Source of the DNA: Candidatus Sulfotelmatobacter sp.
GTDB taxonomy: Bacteria; Acidobacteriota; Terriglobia; Terriglobales; Acidobacteriaceae
DNA length: 42,174 nucleotides
Direction of reading: 5' to 3'
Assembly: GCA_025928375.1 (NCBI GenBank)
Contig: JAICJP010000004.1
Span: 1 to 42,174 of the forward strand
The notes below the pieces were generated by a model that saw only the letters and a program-made list of their open reading frames with translations, had not been told where the DNA came from and did no database searches. Shown here one piece after another: positions 1 to 8,079 of the stretch. Numbering within the stretch: position 1 is the stretch's first letter; each line of letters begins with the position of its first letter. A program made the translations under genes and the position numbers.

Positions 1-912
1 GACCCGCAGCTTCTCCCACGTGCTCAAGGCGACCTTGGAGCTGAACACGTCGTACTGCTTTTCGGCGATTTTTTCCAGCAGGCTGCGGTAGATCGTGATC
101 AGCACCCACAGCGCCGGCTGGCTATCCTCAGCCACGTATGGTATCAAGGCATCCCCAGCCGCGTAGAACTCGCGGGCGCGGTCCGCTTCCAGCGCGAGTA
201 GCGGACGAAATCGTGCCGGATCGGGCGTGCTCAGAAGCTCAGAAGCAGACAGGCCAAACCTTGCCAGATCTTCTTCCGGCAAATACACCCGTCCCATGGC
301 GGCGTCCTCTCTTACATCGCGGATGATATTTGTCATCTGGAATGCCAATCCGCACCGCTCTGCCAATTCCTCGGCCGCGGGATCGCGATATCCAAAAATG
401 TGAATGCAAACCAGGCCCACCACGGAAGCCACGCGATAGCAGTACACGCGCAGGTCGTCGAACGTCTTGTACTGAACGCTGATCCCCGGCGTCGTGGACC
501 TTTGGGCGGCAACTTCGGATTCTTCCACGTCCATCGCCGTGCCGATGGCCAGTTCGTCCAGCAGTCCCGCGGGGATAGCATGGCGCCGCTGAGCGTCCGT
601 CAGAGCCAGCAAAATCGCGTCGTCTGTGGGCTGCCCCTGCTGGGTCCGGTGGAGATCGTCGAGCCACGCATCCAGCTTCTGCCGCCGTTCGGGCAGGCTA
701 AGCGACGGCTCGTCCGTGATGTCATCGCAACGCCGCATGAACGCGTACACCGCACACAGAGCCTCGCGCTTGCGGCGGGGCAGGACGAGGAACGCGTAAT
801 AAAAGTTCTTGGCCGCAGTCCTCGTAATGCCTTTGCAGACGGAATATGCCATGACGAGCTGAGGCGGTGCAGGCGTCCATGGCACCGGAACCTGCTGCGT
901 GCCCACGCTCAT
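1..912 (-). CDS. hpnD: Presqualene diphosphate synthase HpnD (C-terminus cut by window edge)
   Basis: HpnD joins two farnesyl diphosphates head-to-head to give presqualene diphosphate, the first committed step to squalene and hopanoids. The reverse strand reads open from an ATG at 912 through 304 codons to the window edge. The two Asp-rich signatures of the trans-isoprenyl diphosphate synthase fold are present: DDITDE near residue 63, and NIIRDVRED near residue 195 followed by GRVYLPEEDL. The ATG overlaps the hpnC stop as ATGA (909-912), so the two are translationally coupled. The family is about 280-310 residues, so only a little should be missing. In known clusters the next gene is hpnE, expected to the left. 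HpnD rather than HpnC is chosen by the motif types and the gene order. Confidence 0.93.
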   Translation of the reverse strand, partial: MSVGTQQVPVPWTPAPPQLVMAYSVCKGITRTAAKNFYYAFLVLPRRKREALCAVYAFMRRCDDITDEPSLSLPERRQKLDAWLDDLHRTQQGQPTDDAILLALTDAQRRHAIPAGLLDELAIGTAMDVEESEVAAQRSTTPGISVQYKTFDDLRVYCYRVASVVGLVCIHIFGYRDPAAEELAERCGLAFQMTNIIRDVREDAAMGRVYLPEEDLARFGLSASELLSTPDPARFRPLLALEADRAREFYAAGDALIPYVAEDSQPALWVLITIYRSLLEKIAEKQYDVFSSKVALSTWEKLRV

Positions 913-1862
913 CGCGATGCTCCCAGAGACACACCAAAGCACTTTGCAATGGCCGCCCGAGTGACCAAGCCCAGCTTGCGCGATTTTGAAATTGCCGGAC
1001 GATTTCCCAGCACGGCATACCCCTGCTGCTCGATGGCATTCAAAATTTCCAGGCCGCCGCGGCTGAAAAGATCGAGATCGATGGCCAGGTCTCGATCCAC
1101 TTTAGCAATCAACGGAAGCCCCTGCCGGAACCATTCACGGGCGCGCTCCACCTGAAACTTCATCATGGCGCAGAATGCCGGCGTGTTCTGTTGCTGCGCG
1201 ATCTCGCGTTCTGCCACTCCGAATGTCCGCAGGTCCTCGAGCGGAAGATAGACGCGGCCCTTGGCATAATCCACGCTGACGTCCTGCCAGAAATTGGCCA
1301 GTTGCAGCGCCGTGCAGGTGTAATCGGATAGCTGCTGCCGTTCCGCATCGCGATATCCGCACAGGTACAGCACCAGGTGCCCAACCGGATTGGCGGAATA
1401 CTGGCAGTATCCGAGGACGTCGTTGAAAGTCTCGAAGCGCGTGACCGTCTGATCCTGACGGAATGCGGTCAGCAGGTCCGAGAACTCGTGCTTGGGAACG
1501 TCAAACTGCCGCACCGTTTCCGACAGGGCGACGAAGACAGGATGCTTCGGAATGCCTTCATAGCACGAATCCAGTTCCCGCTGCCAAAGATCAAGCAGGG
1601 CCAGAGATGCTGCGGTATCCCCCACTTCATCTCCAAGATCGTCGGAAATGCGGCAGTAGGCATACACGTTAAAAAAGTGCTGCCGCAGGCGCTTGGGTAA
1701 GAACCAGGTCGCGACGGAGAAATTCTCGTAATGGGTGCGCGCCAGATGAGCGCAATACTGTTGCGCCTGCTCCAGGCTGGGAGCCCTGGCGGGAATCGCG
1801 TAGTTGGACGGCAACCGGCTCCATCCCAAAGCTGCCGAATTGTGAGTCGAGATCTGAGTCAC
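909..1862 (-). CDS. hpnC: Hydroxysqualene synthase HpnC
   Basis: This 317-residue protein is the squalene/phytoene-synthase-family partner of HpnD. In the HpnCDE route it converts presqualene diphosphate to hydroxysqualene, which HpnE then reduces to squalene. Visible motifs are RISDDLGDE (first Asp motif, about residues 72-79) and NFWQDVSVDYAKGRVYLP (second Asp motif, D194 and D198). The SANPVGHLVL stretch before the second motif is typical of HpnC. The start is a GTG at 1862 with no strong ribosome-binding site, so the first 20 residues are uncertain. It overlaps hpnD by four bases. The dehydrogenase gene ending at 1942 lies only 79 bases upstream on the same strand, so cotranscription is possible but not shown. 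Confidence 0.93.
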   Translation of the reverse strand: MTQISTHNSAALGWSRLPSNYAIPARAPSLEQAQQYCAHLARTHYENFSVATWFLPKRLRQHFFNVYAYCRISDDLGDEVGDTAASLALLDLWQRELDSCYEGIPKHPVFVALSETVRQFDVPKHEFSDLLTAFRQDQTVTRFETFNDVLGYCQYSANPVGHLVLYLCGYRDAERQQLSDYTCTALQLANFWQDVSVDYAKGRVYLPLEDLRTFGVAEREIAQQQNTPAFCAMMKFQVERAREWFRQGLPLIAKVDRDLAIDLDLFSRGGLEILNAIEQQGYAVLGNRPAISKSRKLGLVTRAAIAKCFGVSLGASR

Positions 1863-1941
1863 GGCCGAGTCGATTGATAGTCGTTGATTAAAAACCCCAG
1901 CGCTTTCGGCCTTTACTAGGAATCACCGGTCGAACATTCCC

Positions 1942-2979
1942 TCAGTGTCCCGGAATGATGGCCGTCTTGATCTCCCCACTTCGATTCAGCATGTGGCGCA
2001 GGACCTGCTGCAGGCGCGAGAGCGGCGCTTCTCCGGTGATGTAGTCGGTGGGCCTAATCTTCTTGGCTGCGATTAGTCCAAAGGCCCGCCGGACGGTTTC
2101 CGGAGTGTGATGAAAGGTCGCCTTCAAAGTGATTTCGGAGTAGTGCAGGCGATTGGTCTCCAGCTGAACCTTGGTCCCGCTGGCGCACCCGCCGAAGAAA
2201 TTCACCGTTCCGCCTTTGCGGACCATATCCACCGCCCATTCCCAGGCTTCCGGCTTGCCGACCGCTTCGATGACCACATCGCAACCCCGCTTTTGCGGGG
2301 ACAACGCGCGCACCGCATCCACCACGTCCTTGACCTTGCTGGTCTGAATAATCTCGTGGGCGCCCATCTGTTTGGCGGCTTCCACCTGGCCATCGCGCTT
2401 GACCACCGCAATCACGTTGCACCCGATCGCGCGCGCGACTTGCACAAACATCAACCCGATCGGTCCGCCGCCGAGGATCGCGACCGTGTCCCCGATTTCC
2501 ACCCCGGTCTCGTGCAGCCCTCGCAACACGCAAGCCAAAGGCTCGGTCATGGCGGCGTCTTCGAAACTCACATTGGGTGGAATTACCAGCATGTTGGCGT
2601 CAACAATCCGCCGCGGCACGCGGATGTACTCCGCATACGCGCCGTTATTGAACAGGAGATCTTCGCAAAGATTTTCCTGGTGTTTTGAGCAGTAGAAGCA
2701 CATCTGGCATGGCGCGGAGTTCAGCGCGACCACTCGCATGCCCTTCTTGAAGCCATTCACTCCGGCCCCGACTTCCTCGATCACCCCGGCCAGTTCATGG
2801 CCAAACAGGGCAGGGGGGACGATCATGCGGGCATGATAGCCGCGCAAATACACTTTCAGGTCAGTGCCGCAGGTCAGGGCGACCTGGACTTTGACCAGAA
2901 CCTCGCCGTCTCCTACGCGAGGTATTGGAACCTTCTCAATTTTTACGTCTTCTTTGCCGTACAGGACGGCAGCGGTCAT
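1942..2979 (-). CDS. Zinc-type medium-chain dehydrogenase (tandem copy B)
   Basis: A 345-residue NAD(P)-dependent alcohol/polyol/threonine dehydrogenase-like protein of the MDR superfamily. Family landmarks are the catalytic zinc segment TCGTDLK with GHELAGVIEEVG, four structural-zinc cysteines in PCQMCFYCSKHQENLC, and the Rossmann motif ILGGGPIGLM. The open frame extends 84 codons upstream inside the preceding gene, but homology begins at MTAAVLYG, so the ATG at 2979 is chosen. A GTG at 2991 overlapping the upstream stop (GTGA) is an alternative. It lies 8 bases after its paralogue and upstream of hpnC/hpnD on the same strand. The substrate cannot be read from sequence. The typical catalytic Cys position is preserved, so it is probably active. 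Confidence 0.85.
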   Translation of the reverse strand: MTAAVLYGKEDVKIEKVPIPRVGDGEVLVKVQVALTCGTDLKVYLRGYHARMIVPPALFGHELAGVIEEVGAGVNGFKKGMRVVALNSAPCQMCFYCSKHQENLCEDLLFNNGAYAEYIRVPRRIVDANMLVIPPNVSFEDAAMTEPLACVLRGLHETGVEIGDTVAILGGGPIGLMFVQVARAIGCNVIAVVKRDGQVEAAKQMGAHEIIQTSKVKDVVDAVRALSPQKRGCDVVIEAVGKPEAWEWAVDMVRKGGTVNFFGGCASGTKVQLETNRLHYSEITLKATFHHTPETVRRAFGLIAAKKIRPTDYITGEAPLSRLQQVLRHMLNRSGEIKTAIIPGH

Positions 2980-2987
2980 TTTTCCGT

Positions 2988-4127
2988 TCACTGCGGGTTT
3001 CCTTCCCGGATACTGCCAGCCCACGAACTGCTGGGCTGAATCATGATCTTCATCGACGACGGTTGCGGGTGGGCAGCCAGTTCCAGCGCCATCGTACTCT
3101 GGTCGAGGGGAAAGCGATGGCTTACCAGCCGTTCCAGATCCATCTCGCGATTCATGACAAATCGGACTGATTCTTCCTGCAGATCGACGGACGCGCTGTA
3201 GGATCCCACCAGAGTCTTCTCGTCGACGCAAATGGCTGCAGGATCGATGATTACCTCCCCATGCTGCGTTTGCGCAAACAGCAAAACACGCCCGCCTGGA
3301 CGCGCAGCATCCATGGCAGTGCGAATCAGGGAATTGCCGCCTACGGCCAAAATCACTGCGTCGGCGCCACGCCCCTCGGTGAGTTCACGGACACGCTGCA
3401 CTACATCCGTCCGCGAAGCGTCTATAGAATTGTCGAGCCCGAAACTTCTTCCTATTTTAAGCCTCTCTGGATACAAATCGGAAGTTATTAAGCTGGCCCC
3501 CGCCCGGCGAGCTAATACGCTTAGTATGATGCCGATCGGCCCCTGTCCGATAGCCAGGACCGTCTCTCCCCCCTGCAACCGCAGGGCCTCGATCCCCTTC
3601 ATGCAGGTGTTTACCGGCTCCACAAAGCAGGCCTGCTCGAAAGAAACACCTTCGGGAATACGGACGCTTCCGCTCTCCACGATCCAGTCCAGCACGCGAA
3701 CGTACTCGGCGAATCCACCTCCGGAGGGCTCAAATCCAGCCGTGCAGCCCACCTTCTTGTAAGTGGCACACTGGGCAAACGTCTTGTGCTGGCAGTAAAA
3801 GCACTCTCCGCAGGGAATGTGGTGGAACACAATCACGCGATCGCCGGGCCGGAATGTATGCACGTTCTGCCCAACAGCCGCGACGACTCCCGAGGTCTCA
3901 TGGCCGAAAATGCGCGGCGCGGAATGGGAACCGGTTGCGATCTTCTTCAGATCTGTACCGCAAACGCCGCAGGAGTGTACCCGGACCAGCATCTCCCCGG
4001 GCCCGATAGTTGGGACCGGCACCGTCTCTACCCGCACATTATTGACGCCGCGGTACACCGCCGCCTTCATTGTGGCTGGGATTGAATGCGGAGGGTCTTC
4101 GACCGTGTACTGTCCGGCTATGGCCAT
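2988..4127 (-). CDS. Zinc-type medium-chain dehydrogenase (tandem copy A)
   Basis: A second MDR-family dehydrogenase, up to 379 residues. It carries GVCGTDLKKIATG and GHETSGVV for the catalytic zinc, CGECFYCQHKTFAQC for the structural zinc, and AIGQGPIGIIL for cofactor binding. It resembles threonine/sorbitol dehydrogenases, but the substrate is unknown. The first ATG is at 4127; the ATG at 4070 (MKAAVYRG) is where family homology normally begins and may be the true start. Neither has a clear ribosome-binding site. It is the first gene of the minus-strand run copy A - copy B - hpnC - hpnD and diverges from recN. The two copies differ enough that they are old paralogues rather than a recent duplication. 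Confidence 0.83.
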   Translation of the reverse strand: MAIAGQYTVEDPPHSIPATMKAAVYRGVNNVRVETVPVPTIGPGEMLVRVHSCGVCGTDLKKIATGSHSAPRIFGHETSGVVAAVGQNVHTFRPGDRVIVFHHIPCGECFYCQHKTFAQCATYKKVGCTAGFEPSGGGFAEYVRVLDWIVESGSVRIPEGVSFEQACFVEPVNTCMKGIEALRLQGGETVLAIGQGPIGIILSVLARRAGASLITSDLYPERLKIGRSFGLDNSIDASRTDVVQRVRELTEGRGADAVILAVGGNSLIRTAMDAARPGGRVLLFAQTQHGEVIIDPAAICVDEKTLVGSYSASVDLQEESVRFVMNREMDLERLVSHRFPLDQSTMALELAAHPQPSSMKIMIQPSSSWAGSIREGNPQ

Positions 4128-4301
4128 GAAGAGATGTTAGATGATCATACCAGTAGCCTAGCTTCAAAGCATGGAGGGCCAGCCCCGGCTGTCCAGTCCG
4201 CATTTAACGGACGGCCGCCACCGGCCGTCAGTGACCGTTCCCAATCCGGAACCTCTTCTTCGCTGTCTTCCGTGCTATTCTGCGCAAAACCAAGGACAAC
4301 T

Positions 4302-6032
4302 GTGCTCACCGAACTGCGCCTGGAGAATTACGCGGTAATCGACAACCTGGTGGTGGAGTTCGGCCAGGGCCTGAACCTGCTGACCGGTGAAACGGGAGCA
4401 GGGAAGTCCATCCTCATCGATGCGCTGGCGCTCCTGCTGGGTCAAAAGGCGTCCACCGACGTAATTCGCGGGGGAGTCGAGCGGGCGCTGATATCAGCGG
4501 TTTTTGAAGCCCCAGGGAATGCGGCAGACACAGTGGCCAAACTTCTCGAAGCGAATGGCCTGGATGAATCTGACGACCGTTCTCTGATCCTGCGTCGGGA
4601 GATTTCCGCTAGCGGCAAAGGACGGGTATTCGTAAACAATCAGCCCGCCACGGTTGCTGTCCTGCGGCAGTTGGCGCCTCATCTTGCCATCATTCACGCG
4701 CAGAACGAATCCATTCTTTCCTTTGATGGTCCGGCTCGCCTCGAGTTGCTGGACGCGTTTGCCGAAAGCCGTATCGAAAACGTCGCCCAAAGCTATGCAG
4801 CCTGGAAGCAGATTCGAACCCGCATGGACGAATTAGAGCGCGGGGAACAAGACCGCCTTCGCCTGGTCGATCTCTGGACTTTCCAGAAACGTGAAATTGA
4901 AGACGCGAAGCTGCAGAGCGGGGAAGACGAAAGCCTGGAATCCGAGAAACGCGTTCTGGCCAACGCCGAGAAGATCTATAACGCCGCCATGAATGCCTTC
5001 GATCTGCTCTATGAGGGCAGCGGGTCGACATCCTCTTCATTGCGGGCGGCGCATAAGCAGGTCGAAGAACTAGCGCGATACGAGCCGAAATTTCAGGAAG
5101 CTCTGGCAGCTCTCGAAAGCGCTCGCATCAGCGTCGAAGATGTGGGTGCCACGTTGCGCGATTATGCCGGCGGAATTCACGCCTCCCCTGAACACCTGGC
5201 CAAGGTAGAAGATCGGCTCGCCCTCCTGGACCGCCTGAAAAGAAAGTACGGTCCGATGTTGGATCAGGTTATTCAGTTCGGAGCCGAAGTCTCGCGGAAG
5301 TTGTCGGAAGTGGAGAATAAAGACGAAATCCTGCGCCAGCTTCGCGCCGAATTGGCGCAAGCCGCGGCGGAATACCTGAGGGCAGCTAAGGCACTGTCAA
5401 AAACCCGCACCGCGGCCGCGCGCCGCCTGGAGAAGCTGGTTGAGTCCGAGATCAATGATCTGGCCATGAAATCGGCCTTCCATATCGAGATTACCCAGTC
5501 CGCCGAAGAATCCAACTGGAGCGCGTCCGGAATCGACCAGGTGCTGTACATGATCTCCACCAATCCCGGCGAGCCCTTGCGCCCGTTGGAGCACATCGCC
5601 TCCGGCGGCGAAATGTCCCGCGTAATGCTGGCCCTAAAAGCATGCGTCGAGTCCGGCGCGGACGCCAGCAGCGCTAAAAAGCGTCCACTCTCAAGTGCCC
5701 GCAAGAACCGCGAAAAAGGCCAAAAAACTCTGGTATTTGATGAAATCGATACTGGTATTGGCGGCCGGGCCGCCGAGGCGGTCGGCAAGAAGCTCAAATC
5801 CCTCGCCCGTGGCAATCAAGTGCTCTGCGTGACCCACCTGCCGCAGATCGCCACCTTCGGCGATCATCACTACGTAATTGAAAAAAAGGAATGCGCCGGG
5901 CGTGCCCGCACCACGATCCGCGAGGTGACCGGAGAAGATCGCACCGAAGAAGTCGCGCGCATGCTGAGCGGCGCAAAACTCACCGAAACATCCAGGAAAC
6001 ATGCGGAGCAGTTGATTCGGACTAACGGGTGA
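4302..6032 (+). CDS. recN: DNA repair ATPase RecN
   Basis: RecN is an SMC-like ATPase of double-strand-break repair that holds DNA ends for RecA-dependent recombination. From the GTG at 4302 it is 576 residues, the family's usual length. An AAGGA six bases ahead supports this start; the open frame continues 72 codons further up but with low-complexity, non-homologous sequence. The Walker A GETGAGKS is at residues 29-36, a coiled-coil-rich middle follows, and the ABC signature ASGGEMSRVML and Walker B LVFDEIDTGIGG are near the end. A Lys/Arg/Ser-rich insert of about 20 residues sits between signature and Walker B. Its 3' end overlaps the opposite-strand TonB-domain gene by 11 bases. Confidence 0.95.
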   Translation: MLTELRLENYAVIDNLVVEFGQGLNLLTGETGAGKSILIDALALLLGQKASTDVIRGGVERALISAVFEAPGNAADTVAKLLEANGLDESDDRSLILRREISASGKGRVFVNNQPATVAVLRQLAPHLAIIHAQNESILSFDGPARLELLDAFAESRIENVAQSYAAWKQIRTRMDELERGEQDRLRLVDLWTFQKREIEDAKLQSGEDESLESEKRVLANAEKIYNAAMNAFDLLYEGSGSTSSSLRAAHKQVEELARYEPKFQEALAALESARISVEDVGATLRDYAGGIHASPEHLAKVEDRLALLDRLKRKYGPMLDQVIQFGAEVSRKLSEVENKDEILRQLRAELAQAAAEYLRAAKALSKTRTAAARRLEKLVESEINDLAMKSAFHIEITQSAEESNWSASGIDQVLYMISTNPGEPLRPLEHIASGGEMSRVMLALKACVESGADASSAKKRPLSSARKNREKGQKTLVFDEIDTGIGGRAAEAVGKKLKSLARGNQVLCVTHLPQIATFGDHHYVIEKKECAGRARTTIREVTGEDRTEEVARMLSGAKLTETSRKHAEQLIRTNG

Positions 6033-6867
6033 GGTCCGGTTCCAGCGAAGAGGTGCCTTGTGCGAGGGTGCTGCTGGGAAGGCTGTCGCCCACCCTGATC
6101 GTGAAGTTAACCGTGATGGTTGCCTTGCTCTCTACTGCCTGGCCGTGTTGATAGATCGGCTTGAATTTCCATTCGCGAACCGCCTGCTGAGCGGCACTCG
6201 ACAAGATCGCTGGCCCGCGCAGCACTCGAACGTTCTCGATCATGCCGTCGGTCCCAATCAGAGCCTCCAGAACCACCGATCCCTGCACGTTCATGTGCTG
6301 GGCCAGAACGGGATAGGTGGCGTGAATTTCAGTCTGGGGCAGATGCGTGGCCGCCGCCGTCACGACCTCGTGAGTCGCCGCTTTGCTGGTGATGCTGGCT
6401 GCAGGAGCTTCCGGTTGAATGCCCGGAACCTTTGCCACCTGCACCTTGGTGACATTGCTGCGGGGCCGCACGGTGTGATGATTGTCTCCCGCGATAACTT
6501 CCACATCCAACGGAGGTAGTACCGTTCGGGTGGCAGTGACGGCCGGTGTTTCAGGAACGGCGGGCTGGGACGAAGTTTTGGCGGTAGCAACGGGATTCTT
6601 GGCGGCATGAGCCGGGGCGGAGGTCGCCGCGGGAGCAGCATTCGTGACAGGAGCGGATTGAGCCGCGGTGGCTGGTGTGGGCTGAGCAGCCGGCAGATCC
6701 GACTCAATCACTGCCTCTTCGGAACCAAACCAAAACTGGCGATCCTTGATCAGAATTGCCACCAGCGCGACCAGAAGCAGGACCAGGGCCAGCATCAGCT
6801 TCCGCGGCTGCGAGCCTTTGCGCGCCGGCGCTGCGGTCATGTTTCGCTTTTGGCTCAGTTCCAACAT
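6022..6867 (-). CDS. TonB-domain energy-transducer-like membrane protein
   Basis: A 281-residue inner-membrane protein. A short cytoplasmic, basic N-terminus (QKRN, RKGSQPRK) precedes one membrane helix at about residues 25-42. An Ala/Pro/Thr-rich periplasmic linker of about 100 residues follows, then a TonB C-terminal domain with YPVLAQHMNVQGSVVLEALIG, AAQQAVREWKFKPIY and a final VNFTI strand. TonB proteins transmit proton-motive force from ExbBD/TolQR to outer-membrane receptors. No ExbB/ExbD gene is adjacent; the nearest are tolQR at 15.5 kb. It is convergent with recN. The start may be the ATG at 6867 or the one at 6840; both lead into the same basic segment. Confidence 0.85.
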   Translation of the reverse strand: MLELSQKRNMTAAPARKGSQPRKLMLALVLLLVALVAILIKDRQFWFGSEEAVIESDLPAAQPTPATAAQSAPVTNAAPAATSAPAHAAKNPVATAKTSSQPAVPETPAVTATRTVLPPLDVEVIAGDNHHTVRPRSNVTKVQVAKVPGIQPEAPAASITSKAATHEVVTAAATHLPQTEIHATYPVLAQHMNVQGSVVLEALIGTDGMIENVRVLRGPAILSSAAQQAVREWKFKPIYQHGQAVESKATITVNFTIRVGDSLPSSTLAQGTSSLEPDLTR

Positions 6868-7102
6868 TTTGTTCGCTGACCTGGGAGTCTGCGGAATTAC
6901 GTCATCAGATTGCTCCTCTTGTGGTGCTATGACAATGGCACCGCGGCGGGGGAGGGGGGCACGAGGGTGCTATGCCAGTTAACTGTTCGGGTTCATATAC
7001 TTGCGCGAGCAGTCCAGAGGAAATCCTCGGGTGTGTGTGGACGCGCAGCTGCACGTGATTTTCGTCACGGCACAGAGTCCGGCTCGGTCCTAAAGTCTTT
7101 GC

Positions 7103-7870
7103 GTGGCTTCCCCTATGAATGCCGATCGTCCAGCCTGGATGGAGGGCCCTCCGGCCAGATGTGAGGCGTTGCCAAAATTGCAACATTCGGCCAAAAGACT
7201 TGTCCTGTTGGGAGCCCCCGGGGTTGGTAAGGGAACCCAAGCCGCTCTCCTTCATGACCGCCTGGGCGCGTGTCATCTTTCCACCGGCGACGTCTTCCGC
7301 AGCGCTGGGAGTCGGCCTGAAAGCGCTCAAACCCCAGCCATCCAGGAGGCGTTGGCATATATCCGCCGGGGAGAGTTGGTGCCGGATGCAACTGTGCTCG
7401 AGATGGTTCGCGAGCGCAAAGTTTGCCTGCACTGTCGCGCCGGCTTCATCCTGGACGGTTTTCCCCGGACGGTCGGCCAGGCTGAATCCCTGAAGAAACT
7501 CATGCAGGATGAGGGGCTCTCGCTCACTGCAGTGATCAACTACGGCTTGCCCGCCCATGAAATCGTGCAACGCCTTGGTGGGCGGCGCACTTGCTCGCAA
7601 TGCAAAGCCGTCTACAACCTCATAGAACGGCCTCCCAAGATGGCGGACCGGTGTGATCTCTGCCACGGGACCCTCTTTCAGCGCGAGGACGATCGCCCAG
7701 AAGCCATCCGCGTCCGGCTAGACACCTATGAACGGAGCACAGCCCCCCTGATCGACTTTTATCGGGAATTAGGATTCCTGGTGCAGGTCTCTGCAATAGG
7801 CTCTCCGGAAGAAATCTACGAAAGAACTCTGTCCCTTCTGCCTCTGAGTACCGGGCGCCCCTCGGCTTGA
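7103..7870 (+). CDS. adk: Adenylate kinase with zinc-finger lid
   Basis: Adenylate kinase catalyses ATP + AMP to 2 ADP in the cytosol. The P-loop is GAPGVGKGTQ (residues 37-46), AMP-site motifs are STGDVFR and GFILDGFPRT, and the lid carries four cysteines (C164, C167, C184, C187, as CSQC and CDLC) in the zinc-lid pattern. It ends with RLDTYERSTAPLIDFY, as in the family. The protein is up to 255 residues, longer than usual because of a non-conserved N-terminus; the start may be GTG 7103, ATG 7115 or ATG 7139. The AMP-binding arm (SRPESAQTPAIQEALAYI) is less conserved than normal. It stands alone upstream of ispH rather than with secY and ribosomal genes, so it may be a second copy. Confidence 0.9.
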   Translation: MASPMNADRPAWMEGPPARCEALPKLQHSAKRLVLLGAPGVGKGTQAALLHDRLGACHLSTGDVFRSAGSRPESAQTPAIQEALAYIRRGELVPDATVLEMVRERKVCLHCRAGFILDGFPRTVGQAESLKKLMQDEGLSLTAVINYGLPAHEIVQRLGGRRTCSQCKAVYNLIERPPKMADRCDLCHGTLFQREDDRPEAIRVRLDTYERSTAPLIDFYRELGFLVQVSAIGSPEEIYERTLSLLPLSTGRPSA

Positions 7871-7893
7871 ATCTCTCCATTCGCTGTCGGATT

Positions 7894-7908
7894 GCAGCGT
7901 TTCGCTGC
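7894..7908 (+). terminator. Small hairpin after adk
   Basis: GCAGCG and CGCTGC form a perfect 6-bp stem around a TTT loop, 24 bases after the adk stop. A T-rich stretch (TTTCTT) follows only about 12 bases later, so this is at best a weak intrinsic terminator. Confidence 0.35.
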
Positions 7909-7935
7909 TAATTGCCACAGTTTCTTGAGCTTACG

Positions 7936-7964
7936 TTGACCATCCCGGTACTTTCGGATACTTT
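7936..7964 (+). promoter_or_regulatory. Candidate sigma-70 promoter upstream of ispH
   Basis: TTGACC is followed after exactly 17 bases by TACTTT. The -35 matches five of six consensus positions and the -10 matches three. It lies in the 209-base gap between adk and ispH and would drive the ispH - cyclase - hpnA - hpnG run. No experimental support. Confidence 0.4.
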
Positions 7965-7990
7965 AGGCATAAGGCCACAATGGGAATCGT

Positions 7991-8005
7991 GTACCCTAAA
8001 GGTAC
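7991..8005 (+). promoter_or_regulatory. Hairpin GTACC-CTAAA-GGTAC in ispH leader
   Basis: A perfect 5-bp inverted repeat with a 5-base loop, followed by T-rich sequence (GGTTTTCGGTGCGTTTTTG). It lies downstream of the candidate promoter and upstream of ispH, so it could act as a leader hairpin or weak attenuator, or be incidental. Confidence 0.3.
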
Positions 8006-8079
8006 GGTTTTCGGTGCGTTTTTGCATCCAAATGACTGAAGGCAGGCTCCTCATCTAGCTCCCCAATCTTTCAACCAGG

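Noticed and set aside
5641-5730. Possible frameshift or insertion in recN between signature and Walker B
   Set aside because: The frame is intact on both sides and motifs are in register, so it is an in-frame Lys/Arg/Ser-rich insert rather than damage.
6905-7666. A 253-codon minus-strand frame across adk
   Set aside because: It overlaps the conserved adk motifs in antisense and has no family features.
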